In this document: piece after piece, positions 54,756-63,700 of the stretch
How the letters are laid out: every line of letters begins with the position of its first letter
How positions within the stretch are numbered: position 1 is the stretch's first letter
Assembly: GCA_965153355.1 (NCBI GenBank)
Contig: OZ231126.1
Location: 109,988,001 to 110,052,000 of the forward strand
DNA length: 64,000 nucleotides
Origin: Flaccisagitta enflata
Taxonomy: Eukaryota > Chaetognatha > Sagittoidea > Aphragmophora
Reading direction: 5' to 3'
The notes under the pieces: generated by a model
Told to the model about the DNA's origin: nothing
Seen by the model: the letters and a program-made list of their open reading frames with translations, nothing else
The model's database searches: none
Translations under genes and position numbers: made by a program

Positions 54756-54826
54756 AGTTGCGTGCACCTCAAATATGGCCCCTGCCTACCTGCACGCCAC
54801 TTGGGTAGCCGTGTATCCGGCCTTAT
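54756..54826 (+). mobile_element. hairpin/GGTC element, deleted to ~70 bases
   Basis: AGTTGCGTGCACC joins directly to TCAAATATGGCCCCTGCCTA, then GGGTAGCCGTGTATCCGGCC. The GGTC-rich middle is gone while both ends remain. Confidence 0.7.
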
Positions 54827-54859
54827 TTATTTAAAAAGAAGGGGAAATGTTTAAGTGTT

Positions 54860-55060
54860 TGCATCAACACTGGGGATAATGGCTGGTAGACTCATGCCAA
54901 ATTTGGAAGAACCTCTTTTGTTAGATTGTCGGATAAGCTCTAGCAGACCCATGAACAACATGGCAGATCCACCTAATAGATGGTAAAACATATGGCACTA
55001 AATTGGGGCTCATGGTAAGCAGACTCAGGGACAATCTGGCAATTTCGCCTTCATAAATAT
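54860..55060. repeat. highly diverged satellite units
   Basis: GGGATAATGGCTGGTAGACT, CTAGCAGACCCATGAACAAC and GGCAGATCCACCTAATAGAT are decayed copies in the same orientation as the main array. Confidence 0.7.
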
Positions 55061-55737
55061 GTTTTTGTAAGCATTTTTTTAATAATGGCTCTGCCCAATG
55101 GTTCGGGACTGTTTTGCTGTGTAAGCAAAAAAATATTTGCAATATGCCAGCTTCAATATGAGGTGTGATTTTGCTCTGTCTCTTGGCTTGTGCGCTTGTG
55201 AAGCTCAATTGTACTGGGATTAGCTTCAGCAGAACCTTAGTCTTTCTGGCACTCCACCTAGATAAATGTAATAACACTGTCCAGAAAATAGTGCAGGCCT
55301 GTGGACCTGAGTAAAAAGATTTTGCCATTGGTCCTGCGAGTTTACCTAGCTGTGGGCACAAGGTGCTCGCTCCAATTCTGATATATATTCTCTTTATACT
55401 ATCCTGATTTCCATTATATTAACTATGGGATCATTCTAGACTCCCTTAAGTAGATCAGCTCCAACAACATTTCAAATTGCTAGCAGACGTTTTTCAAATT
55501 TAAAGAACATTTAGCAAACTGTAATGAAAATAAAGGCATGTTGAAAGCACATCTTGAAAACAGACAATGAATGAATAAAGCTACATCTAAACAAAGAGGC
55601 ACAAAAAACCGCTAGTGTTGGAGTAAATATCCGCGTGGTAAAATGTGCAACACACAAATTTGCTGTGTATAAAAAAACACAAAAATATGATAAATGAAAA
55701 CCCGACGAGCTCATCCATCCTCAATAAACAAGAGTAT
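55061..55737. other. spacer, nothing recognised
   Basis: Perhaps further very diverged satellite near 55200-55270. No gene signal. Confidence 0.5.
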
Positions 55738-55820
55738 TTTTAGATGCGTCCACGCATCTCTATAAGAGGCTTTGTCCGTCTGTCCATCGGTCAGTCGGTC
55801 GGTTGGTTGGTCCGCAGTGA
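55738..55820 (+). mobile_element. second dispersed family, 5' part
   Basis: TTTTTAGATGCGTCCACGCA, then TCTCTATAAGAGGCTTTGTC, CGTC and GGTC repeats, then TCGAGTTGAGAATGATG. This is the best-preserved start of the second family. Confidence 0.65.
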
Positions 55821-55977
55821 TCGAGTTGAGAATGATGAAAATGCATAGAATCTTGGAAATATCTAAGATTATTGCATCATTCTGTTGACTCTTGACTGGT
55901 TCACACTCCCACAATAATCAGAGATTATGCAACTTTGTATGTTTTAGGTTTTGACATTGGGCTGATGCAATGTTTGG

Positions 55978-55987
55978 AGAGAGCGAG

Positions 55988-56050
<63 letters not shown>
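55978..56050. repeat. (GA)n microsatellite
   Basis: A nearly pure GA tract with a few GC interruptions at the left. Confidence 0.95.
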
Positions 56051-56052
<2 letters not shown>

Positions 56053-56212
56053 ATTTACAAGCTAATCCGCATGTGGACGCATCGTTTTACCCCCGGGGTA
56101 CTTGTTTTATCCACAAAGGATCCACATGATTAACTTATTTTGGGTCAATGAAGTAGACTCTGATCTCCTTTCCATTTTTGAAGATTTTTTAAGATGAACG
56201 TCAACGCCAACG

Positions 56213-57280
56213 TTAGTAAAGAGAGTTCTGCTGCATGTATTCTGATCTATTTATTGTGTTAGTAAAAGTGGGTCTGCCAGATTGTTTATGGGTCTGCTAG
56301 CCATCATCCCCAAGATAGTAGAGAGAGTTCTGCTGCATTTATTCTCATCTATTAAGTGGGTCTGCCAGAGAGTTCATGGGTCTGCTAGCCAAGATCCCCA
56401 AGATAGTAGAGAAAGTTCTGCTGCATGTATTCTCATCTATTAAGTGGGTCTGCCAGATTGTTCATGAGTCTGCTGGCAATTATCTACAAGTTAGTAGAGA
56501 GAGTTCTGCTGCATGTATTCTCATCTATTAAGTGGGTCTGCCAGATTGTTCATGGGTCTGCTAGCCATGATCCCCAACTTAGTAGAAGTGGGTCTGCCAG
56601 ATTGTCCATGGATCTGCTAGCCACGATCCCCAAGATAGTAATGAAAGTTCTGCTGCAGGTATTCTCATCTATTAAGTGGGTCTACCGGATTGTTCATGGG
56701 TCTGCTGGCCATGATCCCCAAGTTAGTAGAGAGAGTTCTGCTGCATGTATTCTGATCTATTTAGTGGGTCTGCCAGATTGTTCATGGGTCTGCTAGCCAT
56801 GATCCCCAAGTTAGTAGATGTGGGTCTGCCAGATTGTCCATGGATCTGCTAGCCATGATCACCAAGATAGTAGAGAGAGTACTGCTGCATGTATTCTCAT
56901 CTATTAAGTGGGTCTGCCACATTTTTCATGGGGCTGCCAGCCATGATCCCCAAGTTAGTAGAAGTGGGTCTGCCAGATTGTTTATGGGTCTGCTGGCCAT
57001 GATCCCCAAGATAGTAGAGAGAGTTCTGCTGCATGTATTCTGATCTTTTTAGTGGTTCTGCCAGATTTTTTATGGGTCTGCCAGCCATGATCCCCAACTT
57101 AGTAGAAGTGGGTCTGCCAGATTGTCTATGGGTCTGCTAGCCATGATCCCCGAGATAGTAGAGAGAGTTCTGCTGCATGTATTCTCATCTATTCAGTGGG
57201 TCTGCCAGATTGTTCATGGGTCTTCTGGCCATGATCCCCAAGTTAGTAGAGAGAGTTCTGCTGCATGAATTCTCATCTAT
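56213..57280. repeat. satellite array in inverted orientation
   Basis: The same long and short units as at 41.9-50 kb but reverse-complemented (for example CTGCTAGCCATGATCCCCAA and CTCTCTCTACTA's complement TAGTAGAGAGAG). About 14 units. Divergence is comparable to the main array. Confidence 0.95.
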
Positions 57281-57763
57281 ATTCTCCCACGTGAATACTA
57301 GTTTCGACTCTGGGTTAGCTTTGTTTGTAGAAATCTCTGACTGACTGACGATGGTAGACGCAAAGGAATTTGGGCGTAGATTGGAAAATGGCGTGACGAT
57401 GGTCTCTTTGATGTGGTAAAAATTTCAACAATCTGAGATGGGGGAGAAAGTAAAAGGGAAAATTGGGCATGAAATTATGGTCAACCAATGCATGAAAACA
57501 ACATGAGATCAGGATAGACATGGACAGAAACAGCCAATAACAACATGTACATCTTATGCAGAGGCCATGAAGCCAGATCCGCACACTGCCCCCGTCCTGC
57601 CCAGCCCATTAAATTTACAATGATAATCTACAGCCCTCGCCTCCCTCCCCCGCCTCCGCCTCTTACATCCCCACCCCTCTTGCAGAAGGAGATCGACGAG
57701 CAACATGGCGGCGAAAAATTCCCCCCCCCCGTCCGGCAAGGGGGAGGCGTCGACCAAGCGATG
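57281..57763. other. spacer downstream of the BEL/Pao element
   Basis: C-rich towards the right (CTCCCCCGCCTCCGCCTCTT). No gene was recognised. It may be flanking DNA beyond the LTR or part of it. Confidence 0.45.
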
Positions 57764-58138
57764 TGATCAATCCAACACCCGAAGAGCGGAGACGAGACGG
57801 AGACGAGGAAGAAAAGGCACCCGTTCTGAGAAAATATTAACAGGGAAGCTCCAACAGCTCGTCAAATCGTGGGTAAGAGACGAGAATGCAAGGCGCGAAA
57901 TGGACACCGCGAAGTTGGGCAGATGGCGCCATCGTCTGAGAAGTTTTTCTCCCCTCGCGGGGAGATAAAGGAAAAGGAAAGGTGGGGGTAGATGGATTAG
58001 TAAAGTTCTTATCATATGCAGATTCAATCATAATAACAAGACAATTCACACACCATCTCTTCCATGAAACTTATGCGGGCGTTTTCGCCAGGCCCCGGGG
58101 CGGATAAGAATCCCACGCCCCGGGTAGCGCCCCCGACA
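57764..58138 (-). repeat. candidate 3' LTR of the BEL/Pao element
   Basis: Downstream of the last ORF the minus strand has TGTCGGGGGCGCTACCCGGG starting at 58138, and a possible ...GGATTGATCACA end at 57764. TG...CA ends and position suit an LTR. The other LTR lies outside the window, so length and boundaries are guesses. Confidence 0.35.
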
Positions 58139-58275
58139 ATGCCGGCCTGTCCATCGAGGGATGAGCGTCGCGATGAAATGATGACGACTCAGCGAAAATG
58201 GTGGCGCTCTCCACGTCGCGTTACTTGACGGAAATTAATAGGATGGTAACAATGGACGTGGCACCGGATACAGCT

Positions 58276-60348
58276 TTATTGCGGCGGCTGCTGATGGTCT
58301 TGCTGCTGCTGCGGCTGGCGGCCTGGATTCCAAGGACGCCTCTTTTTCTTCGGCGCTGTCTTGGGAGCGTCTTTGGCGCTTTGCGCAGTCGACGAAACGG
58401 AAGGCCGACTTTCGTTTTCTGCAGATGCAGCTGGAGATGAAGATGTCGTCGCAGTCACAGGAGCTAGGATGGCGCGAGGATCTTGTTGAATACAGACGAC
58501 GTGTTTAACAGATGCTGCCGCCGACGCCGTCTGCTGAAATCCCGCTGCCTCCTTTGCCTTTGCATCCGCAACCTTTCTCGCTGTCTCCAACTGTTTCTCC
58601 AGTTCCGTCACTCGCGTATCGCTCTTGACCTTTGCATCGAGCGCAATCATCGCATTTCTTCTCGAGTCGGCGATGTTTTTCTCAACTCGAGATTTTTCCG
58701 CCATGTCCCACAGCTGACGAGCACATTCAACACGCTGAGCGTTGCTGAATGATTTGTAATAGGTCGGCGGTAGGAACGATGCAAGTCTTTGCAACTGTCG
58801 CTTAGAGGCATTGCTTGAAGTTGCCGCACATAGGCGTAGCAGATGCTCGTCGATGCGATGTCCAGTATCGATGTCAAGAACCGTCGACGAAGGAGTTGGC
58901 GAATCCTTCTCCTGTTGCTGAGGCGCTGTCGGTCCTTTAGCTTGCTGTTTAGGCGCCGCAGAACCAGTTGCGCCCGCTGGAGGCTGAATGTCGCCTTTTG
59001 ATTTCCCTTGCGCTGCTGCTGCTCCCGGCCGCTGTTTAAGCTCCTTTGCCTTCTTTGACGCGGACGCCGCTGAAGACGCAGTTGCTCCCCCGCTACCTGG
59101 AGCGATTGCCGCTGCGCTGGGAACCTCCTGCTGCTGAGGAGGAAGTTGTTGCTTCTTTTTATTGTTATTGTTTTTGCCTTTGCCTTTGCTTTTGGTGTTG
59201 GCCGTGGCTTGAAGCTGTTGTTGCTGCAGCTGCTGCTGTTGTTGTTGCCGTTGCTGCTTTTGATGTTGTTGTTGCTGCTTCGGCTGCTGTTGTTGCTGCT
59301 GCTGCTGCTGAGGATGCGCTGGATCGATTGCCGGCGCCCTCTTCTCCTGTCGACGCCTTTTTGGGTTGGGAGTTTCGTCACGAGGATCCGGCCGCTGCTG
59401 ATTTGGGGGATGAACCAATGCCGGACGCGTTTGACGATCTGATGCTGCATTGGTGGAAGAAGTCGCCGGTGAGTTTGCGGCTGCAGCAAGAGACGTTTGA
59501 GTCAAATTCTTCCTCGACGCTTGGACCACACGCCGAGCCTCCTTGAAATTCTCCCTTTTCTTTTTCTGCCTTCCTTGTCTGCGATCCAAGGTTTCAAAAC
59601 CTAACTCACATTGTGTAGCCGATGATCGCAGTACCTTCTCTGAATTGCAGCAAATGTTTAGTTTTGAGAAGGCCTTGAAGACCAATGACTCTGACTCATC
59701 TGCTGGGTCATTGCGATGGTAAAACCAGCGTGCTTGCTTCCGCTGGATTCTGACCTCAGGAGAGTCTTTATCCACTTCCGGGTCAATGGGCGCCTCCTCC
59801 TTTTCCTCAGCCACCACCACCACATCCATCCCCTCCTCCTCCTCTGCCGCCTCCTCCCCATCGACCTGAGAGTCTTGATCTTTGCTTCCGCTGCGATGGT
59901 CTGCAGCTTTTAATCGCTCCTGAAGAAGGGCTCTCGCCTCCGGTGGAGCCGGTCCTCCAAATCCAGGAGTGAAAATGCGACGTGAAGCAGTCTGTGGAAG
60001 GACGGATGATCCCGACGACGAGTTGGCGATGGAGACGTCGTCGACGGGCCGCTGCAACTTCACTCTACGTTGACTTCCTCCCGAGATGGCAATGACGAGG
60101 GGAGGGAGAGCGGAAGAAGCAGCGTGGTCGGCCGGCTGTTGGAGATTTGCCAACTCCTTTGTGAGGTTGAGGTCGCCGCTGAAGGCTGCTGTCGTAGCCG
60201 CCTCCACCTCTTCCTCCAGCGACGCGACGGAATCCGTTTTGACGTCTTCATTCCGTTTTGGAGACGCCATCAAGCGGTCAAGGTTGTATGATCCGGCCGC
60301 CGTCGACGCATCCATTTCGGCTTGAAGACGCTGCGCGCGCGATGGCAT
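58276..60348 (-). CDS. 690-residue Gln-rich ORF downstream of BEL/Pao pol
   Basis: An intact frame with ATG at 60348 and TAA at 58278-58276, 360 bases after the pol stop. No family was recognised. It has an acidic region with EEAAEEEEGMDVVVVAEEKE, a motif-like ARWFYHRNDPADESESLVF, basic segments (PKRRRQEKR) and a long poly-Gln/Lys/Asn tract (near residues 345-400). A C-terminal helical/coiled coil (KSDTRVTELEKQLETARKVA) and a basic tail KKKRRPWNPGR follow. There is no signal peptide or membrane segment, so it is not an env. It probably belongs to the retrotransposon, as an accessory or nucleic-acid-binding protein, but could be an unrelated gene. The AATAAA at 58280-58275 overlaps its stop. 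Confidence 0.7.
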   Translation of the reverse strand: MPSRAQRLQAEMDASTAAGSYNLDRLMASPKRNEDVKTDSVASLEEEVEAATTAAFSGDLNLTKELANLQQPADHAASSALPPLVIAISGGSQRRVKLQRPVDDVSIANSSSGSSVLPQTASRRIFTPGFGGPAPPEARALLQERLKAADHRSGSKDQDSQVDGEEAAEEEEGMDVVVVAEEKEEAPIDPEVDKDSPEVRIQRKQARWFYHRNDPADESESLVFKAFSKLNICCNSEKVLRSSATQCELGFETLDRRQGRQKKKRENFKEARRVVQASRKNLTQTSLAAAANSPATSSTNAASDRQTRPALVHPPNQQRPDPRDETPNPKRRRQEKRAPAIDPAHPQQQQQQQQQPKQQQQHQKQQRQQQQQQLQQQQLQATANTKSKGKGKNNNNKKKQQLPPQQQEVPSAAAIAPGSGGATASSAASASKKAKELKQRPGAAAAQGKSKGDIQPPAGATGSAAPKQQAKGPTAPQQQEKDSPTPSSTVLDIDTGHRIDEHLLRLCAATSSNASKRQLQRLASFLPPTYYKSFSNAQRVECARQLWDMAEKSRVEKNIADSRRNAMIALDAKVKSDTRVTELEKQLETARKVADAKAKEAAGFQQTASAAASVKHVVCIQQDPRAILAPVTATTSSSPAASAENESRPSVSSTAQSAKDAPKTAPKKKRRPWNPGRQPQQQQDHQQPPQ

Positions 60349-60708
60349 CTTGACTCCGACGAATCAACTTCAAGATGCAGACTGACGTGATGATGGAGTT
60401 CGACGTCAGCGGAAGCTTTTGAAAATCTCGTAAGACGAATGAACTGTGTTTGGACGAAAGCATAGGAAATAGCATGATATCTACATATATACAAAGCATT
60501 GAACCAATGTTTAATTTGCATGAAAATGAACATCACAAAGTGCCAATATGAGGAAAGAGTTGAATGCATGGATGAATAGAACCAAATATGAAGACGTACA
60601 TCTCTTTATGTCACTTATGAGCAAACAGAGCAACAATCATTCACATATATAGTTACTAATAGACAGGCCCATGCGCCTAAATCTCTCTCTCTCAAAACTT
60701 AGCGTTTT
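60349..60708. other. spacer between pol and downstream ORF
   Basis: AT-rich compared with both ORFs and without coding features. It could hold a splice acceptor or promoter for the downstream ORF, but none was identified. Confidence 0.5.
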
Positions 60709-63700
60709 TTATGAGTCCATCTCCAGCCGCACGATCTTCGTGCGATCCCTCGTGACAATTCTTCCGTCAGCGCGTCGCACATGCGCCCGCCGGACATGGG
60801 GCGATGTGCCTTCAACGTCGACGACCCTCCCTAGGCTCCAATCGTGTCTGGGAACAGCCTCGTCGACGATGACTACAAGATCATCAACCGCCAGGTTCCT
60901 CTCGGATTTTGTCCATTTACTCCGCGCATGAAGAAGGCTCAAGTATTCAGAACGCCACTTCTTCCAAAAAGCATCCACTCGCGATTGGGCGCGCTTCCAT
61001 TGGACACGTGTGGACTTTGCGTCGAAGTTGACGCCGTGCTGCAACAGATCCATAGGAGCGCTTCCGGAAGTGGATGGCGATAGGATGTGGTTTGGCGTCA
61101 GCGCCGACGGATCACTTGGATCATCACTCAGCGCTGTAAGGGGGCGACGGTTGAGAATACCTTCCACCTCGATGACAGCAGTGTGGAAGGTGTCGACGTG
61201 CAGCGTGGCGCCAGATGATATGGAGGCAAGATGGCGCTTGAACATTGCCACGACTCGCTCCCAAACACCACCGTAGTGCGGCGTTCGGGCGGTGATGAAA
61301 TCCCATTGGAGGCCTCGTCGTTGCAATTCAAGAGTTGACGAGCGATTCCACTCTTCCATCTCCTTTTTGAGGATGTTGTTGGCGCCTATCAGGTTGGTTC
61401 CTCGATCAGACGTAAATCGTCTAATGCCTGGGCGCCTGGCTGCAAAGCGAATGATGGCGTTGATCATAGAGTCCGCGGACATGTTGTAGAGCAATTCCAC
61501 ATGAACGGCGCGGGAGACAAAGCAAGTGAAAACTGCCACCCACACCTTGTGGTCTGCTCTGCCATTCATTTTCACATTGAAGTGACCCATTACATCCAAT
61601 CCCGTCTCCGCGAAGACAGGTGCAGGGTTTACTCGATTGGATGGCAATGGCGCCATCTGCTGATCCGCGTGCCTTTTAAAGTTCCTCTGGCATCTAAAGC
61701 ACGAATGAACGACGCTTTTAACGGCCTGAAGACCTCTAGTGATCCACGCGAATTGACGCAGTTGACATAAGGTATGCTTTGCGCCGGCATGGAAGTCATT
61801 ATGATGAACATGGCGGATTAATGACTTCACATTCTCGTCTTTTGGTGGAAGAATGAAGGGAAATTTGATGTCGTTTGAGATGTCGGCATTTACCAATCGG
61901 CTGCCGACTCGAAGGATGTCATCGTCGTCGACGAAGGGATTGAGCATCCGCATCTCCTTGTTTTTGACGATGAACTCGTGACGACTGTTTGGTGCATTCG
62001 CTTTTCCCGCCTCCAATTGGGTTATCACCTCTCCATAATTCTGCCGCTGCACAGCCTTGACGAGCTGCTTCTGCGCTTCCTCCAGATGGACTTGCGTCAC
62101 TTCCGGTTTGGGGAGGAGATCCTTTGCCGCTCTAGTCTTCGCCTTTGGGAACAACCGCCACCGCCGGACTGCAATGAAGAGCATGGCGATGACGCGGAGT
62201 TTATGCGTCCACTTCCCCCGAGATGCGGCTGCACGCAGCACCGCGTCGAATTCTTCACTCTTATCCTCGACAGCAGCGTAGAGCGCCGCCACGTGGACAG
62301 AGACAGGGTACGTCGCGATGTTTGTCTGCGGCCATTGATCCTCAGGGAGACGCAAAAAATCCGGACCGTTGTGGAATTGACGCCATTTTTCCGCCTCATG
62401 AGATTCGATTCCACGAGAGCAGTGGTCGGCGGGGTTATTGGCGGAATCAACCCACCGCCACTGCTCTGGAGTTGATCCTGCGTGGATTTTAGAGAGACGA
62501 TTGGCGAAGAAGACAGGTCTTGGGCGTGATGGGTTGTATATCATCTTCAAAGCGGCCTCTGAATCTGACCATAGTCTAATGTTTTTCTCCTGCAGATTCA
62601 GAGTTTTGTTGACGAACCGCTTGAGTTGAATCGCCTTTTCCGCGGAGACGATTTCCACACGAGGTACACTGTTGTGATGAGATGCCCTCTTTGGATTGAG
62701 AGGGACCACGTGTGATTTTGACCCCAATATTGTCACATAGACCGAGCCGTCGGAGTTGACTTGGCGACGATATGCAACAGCACCAAATCCACCTTTCGGC
62801 GCTGCGTCGCAGAAGATCTCGATGGTGACGGAAATGACGTCGACGTTGTCAACATCACCATTCCACCACCTTTTGACTCGGTATTGCGAAAGAAGAGGCC
62901 AAGACGAAGTATATTTGAAGAACGATTCTTCCAACGCCTCGTCAAGAGAAGAATCCCATCCTGTCTGTTGTGGACGACAGAGTTGGAGATGACGTCGTCC
63001 GATGTATTGACTTGGACTCACAAAGCCAAGCGGATCATAGAGTTTGGCTTGCATGGAGACCAATTGACGTGGTGTCTTCGCCCTCATTGTTTTAAATTCG
63101 TCATCGCAGATGAAGACAAAGGCGTCTTCAGACGGAAGCCACGAGACTCCCAACACTTTCGTCGGCTTATCGTCGTGGTCTTGTTTGTCCGCGATGGGAA
63201 TAGCGACGTTTGGATCTCCTTCCATAAGCTGATGATGATTACTTTTCCACTTCACCAAGTGAAATCCTCCATCACCCATTGCCAACTTCACTCCCACCTT
63301 CAAGTCCAACGCCTCGTCGACTGTATCACCACCTCCACTTCCGTCGTCGACGTAAAAACCATGACGGATGAAGTCGTACACGTTGGGAGGGTAATATGGA
63401 CGAATGACGTTGGCGTGGTGTCTGATGGTGAAGCCAGTGACAAACGAGCTTGAGAGGCTTCCAAAGACGTGGGAAAGAAATAGATTCAAGATGGCGAGGC
63501 GGAGGCTTTTATCCTTGAACCAAAAGAATCTGAAGAGATCCGCATCATCAGGGTGGACTCTTATTTGGTGTAAGAATGCCTTTATGTCACACATAAAGGC
63601 AATCTTCCACTGTCGAAAGCGCATCAGGATGTCCATTAAGCTGTTCATCAAATTTGGTCCACCTACCAACAGGTCGTTTAAACATACTCCGTCGGTGGCA

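Noticed and set aside
57705-57968. 87-residue plus-strand frame starting ATGGCGGCG
   Set aside because: It overlaps the candidate LTR on the other strand, is low complexity and Arg-rich, and has no family match.
59046-59546. Leu/Ala-rich plus-strand frames opposite the Gln-rich ORF
   Set aside because: They are shadows of the CAG-rich coding sequence on the minus strand.
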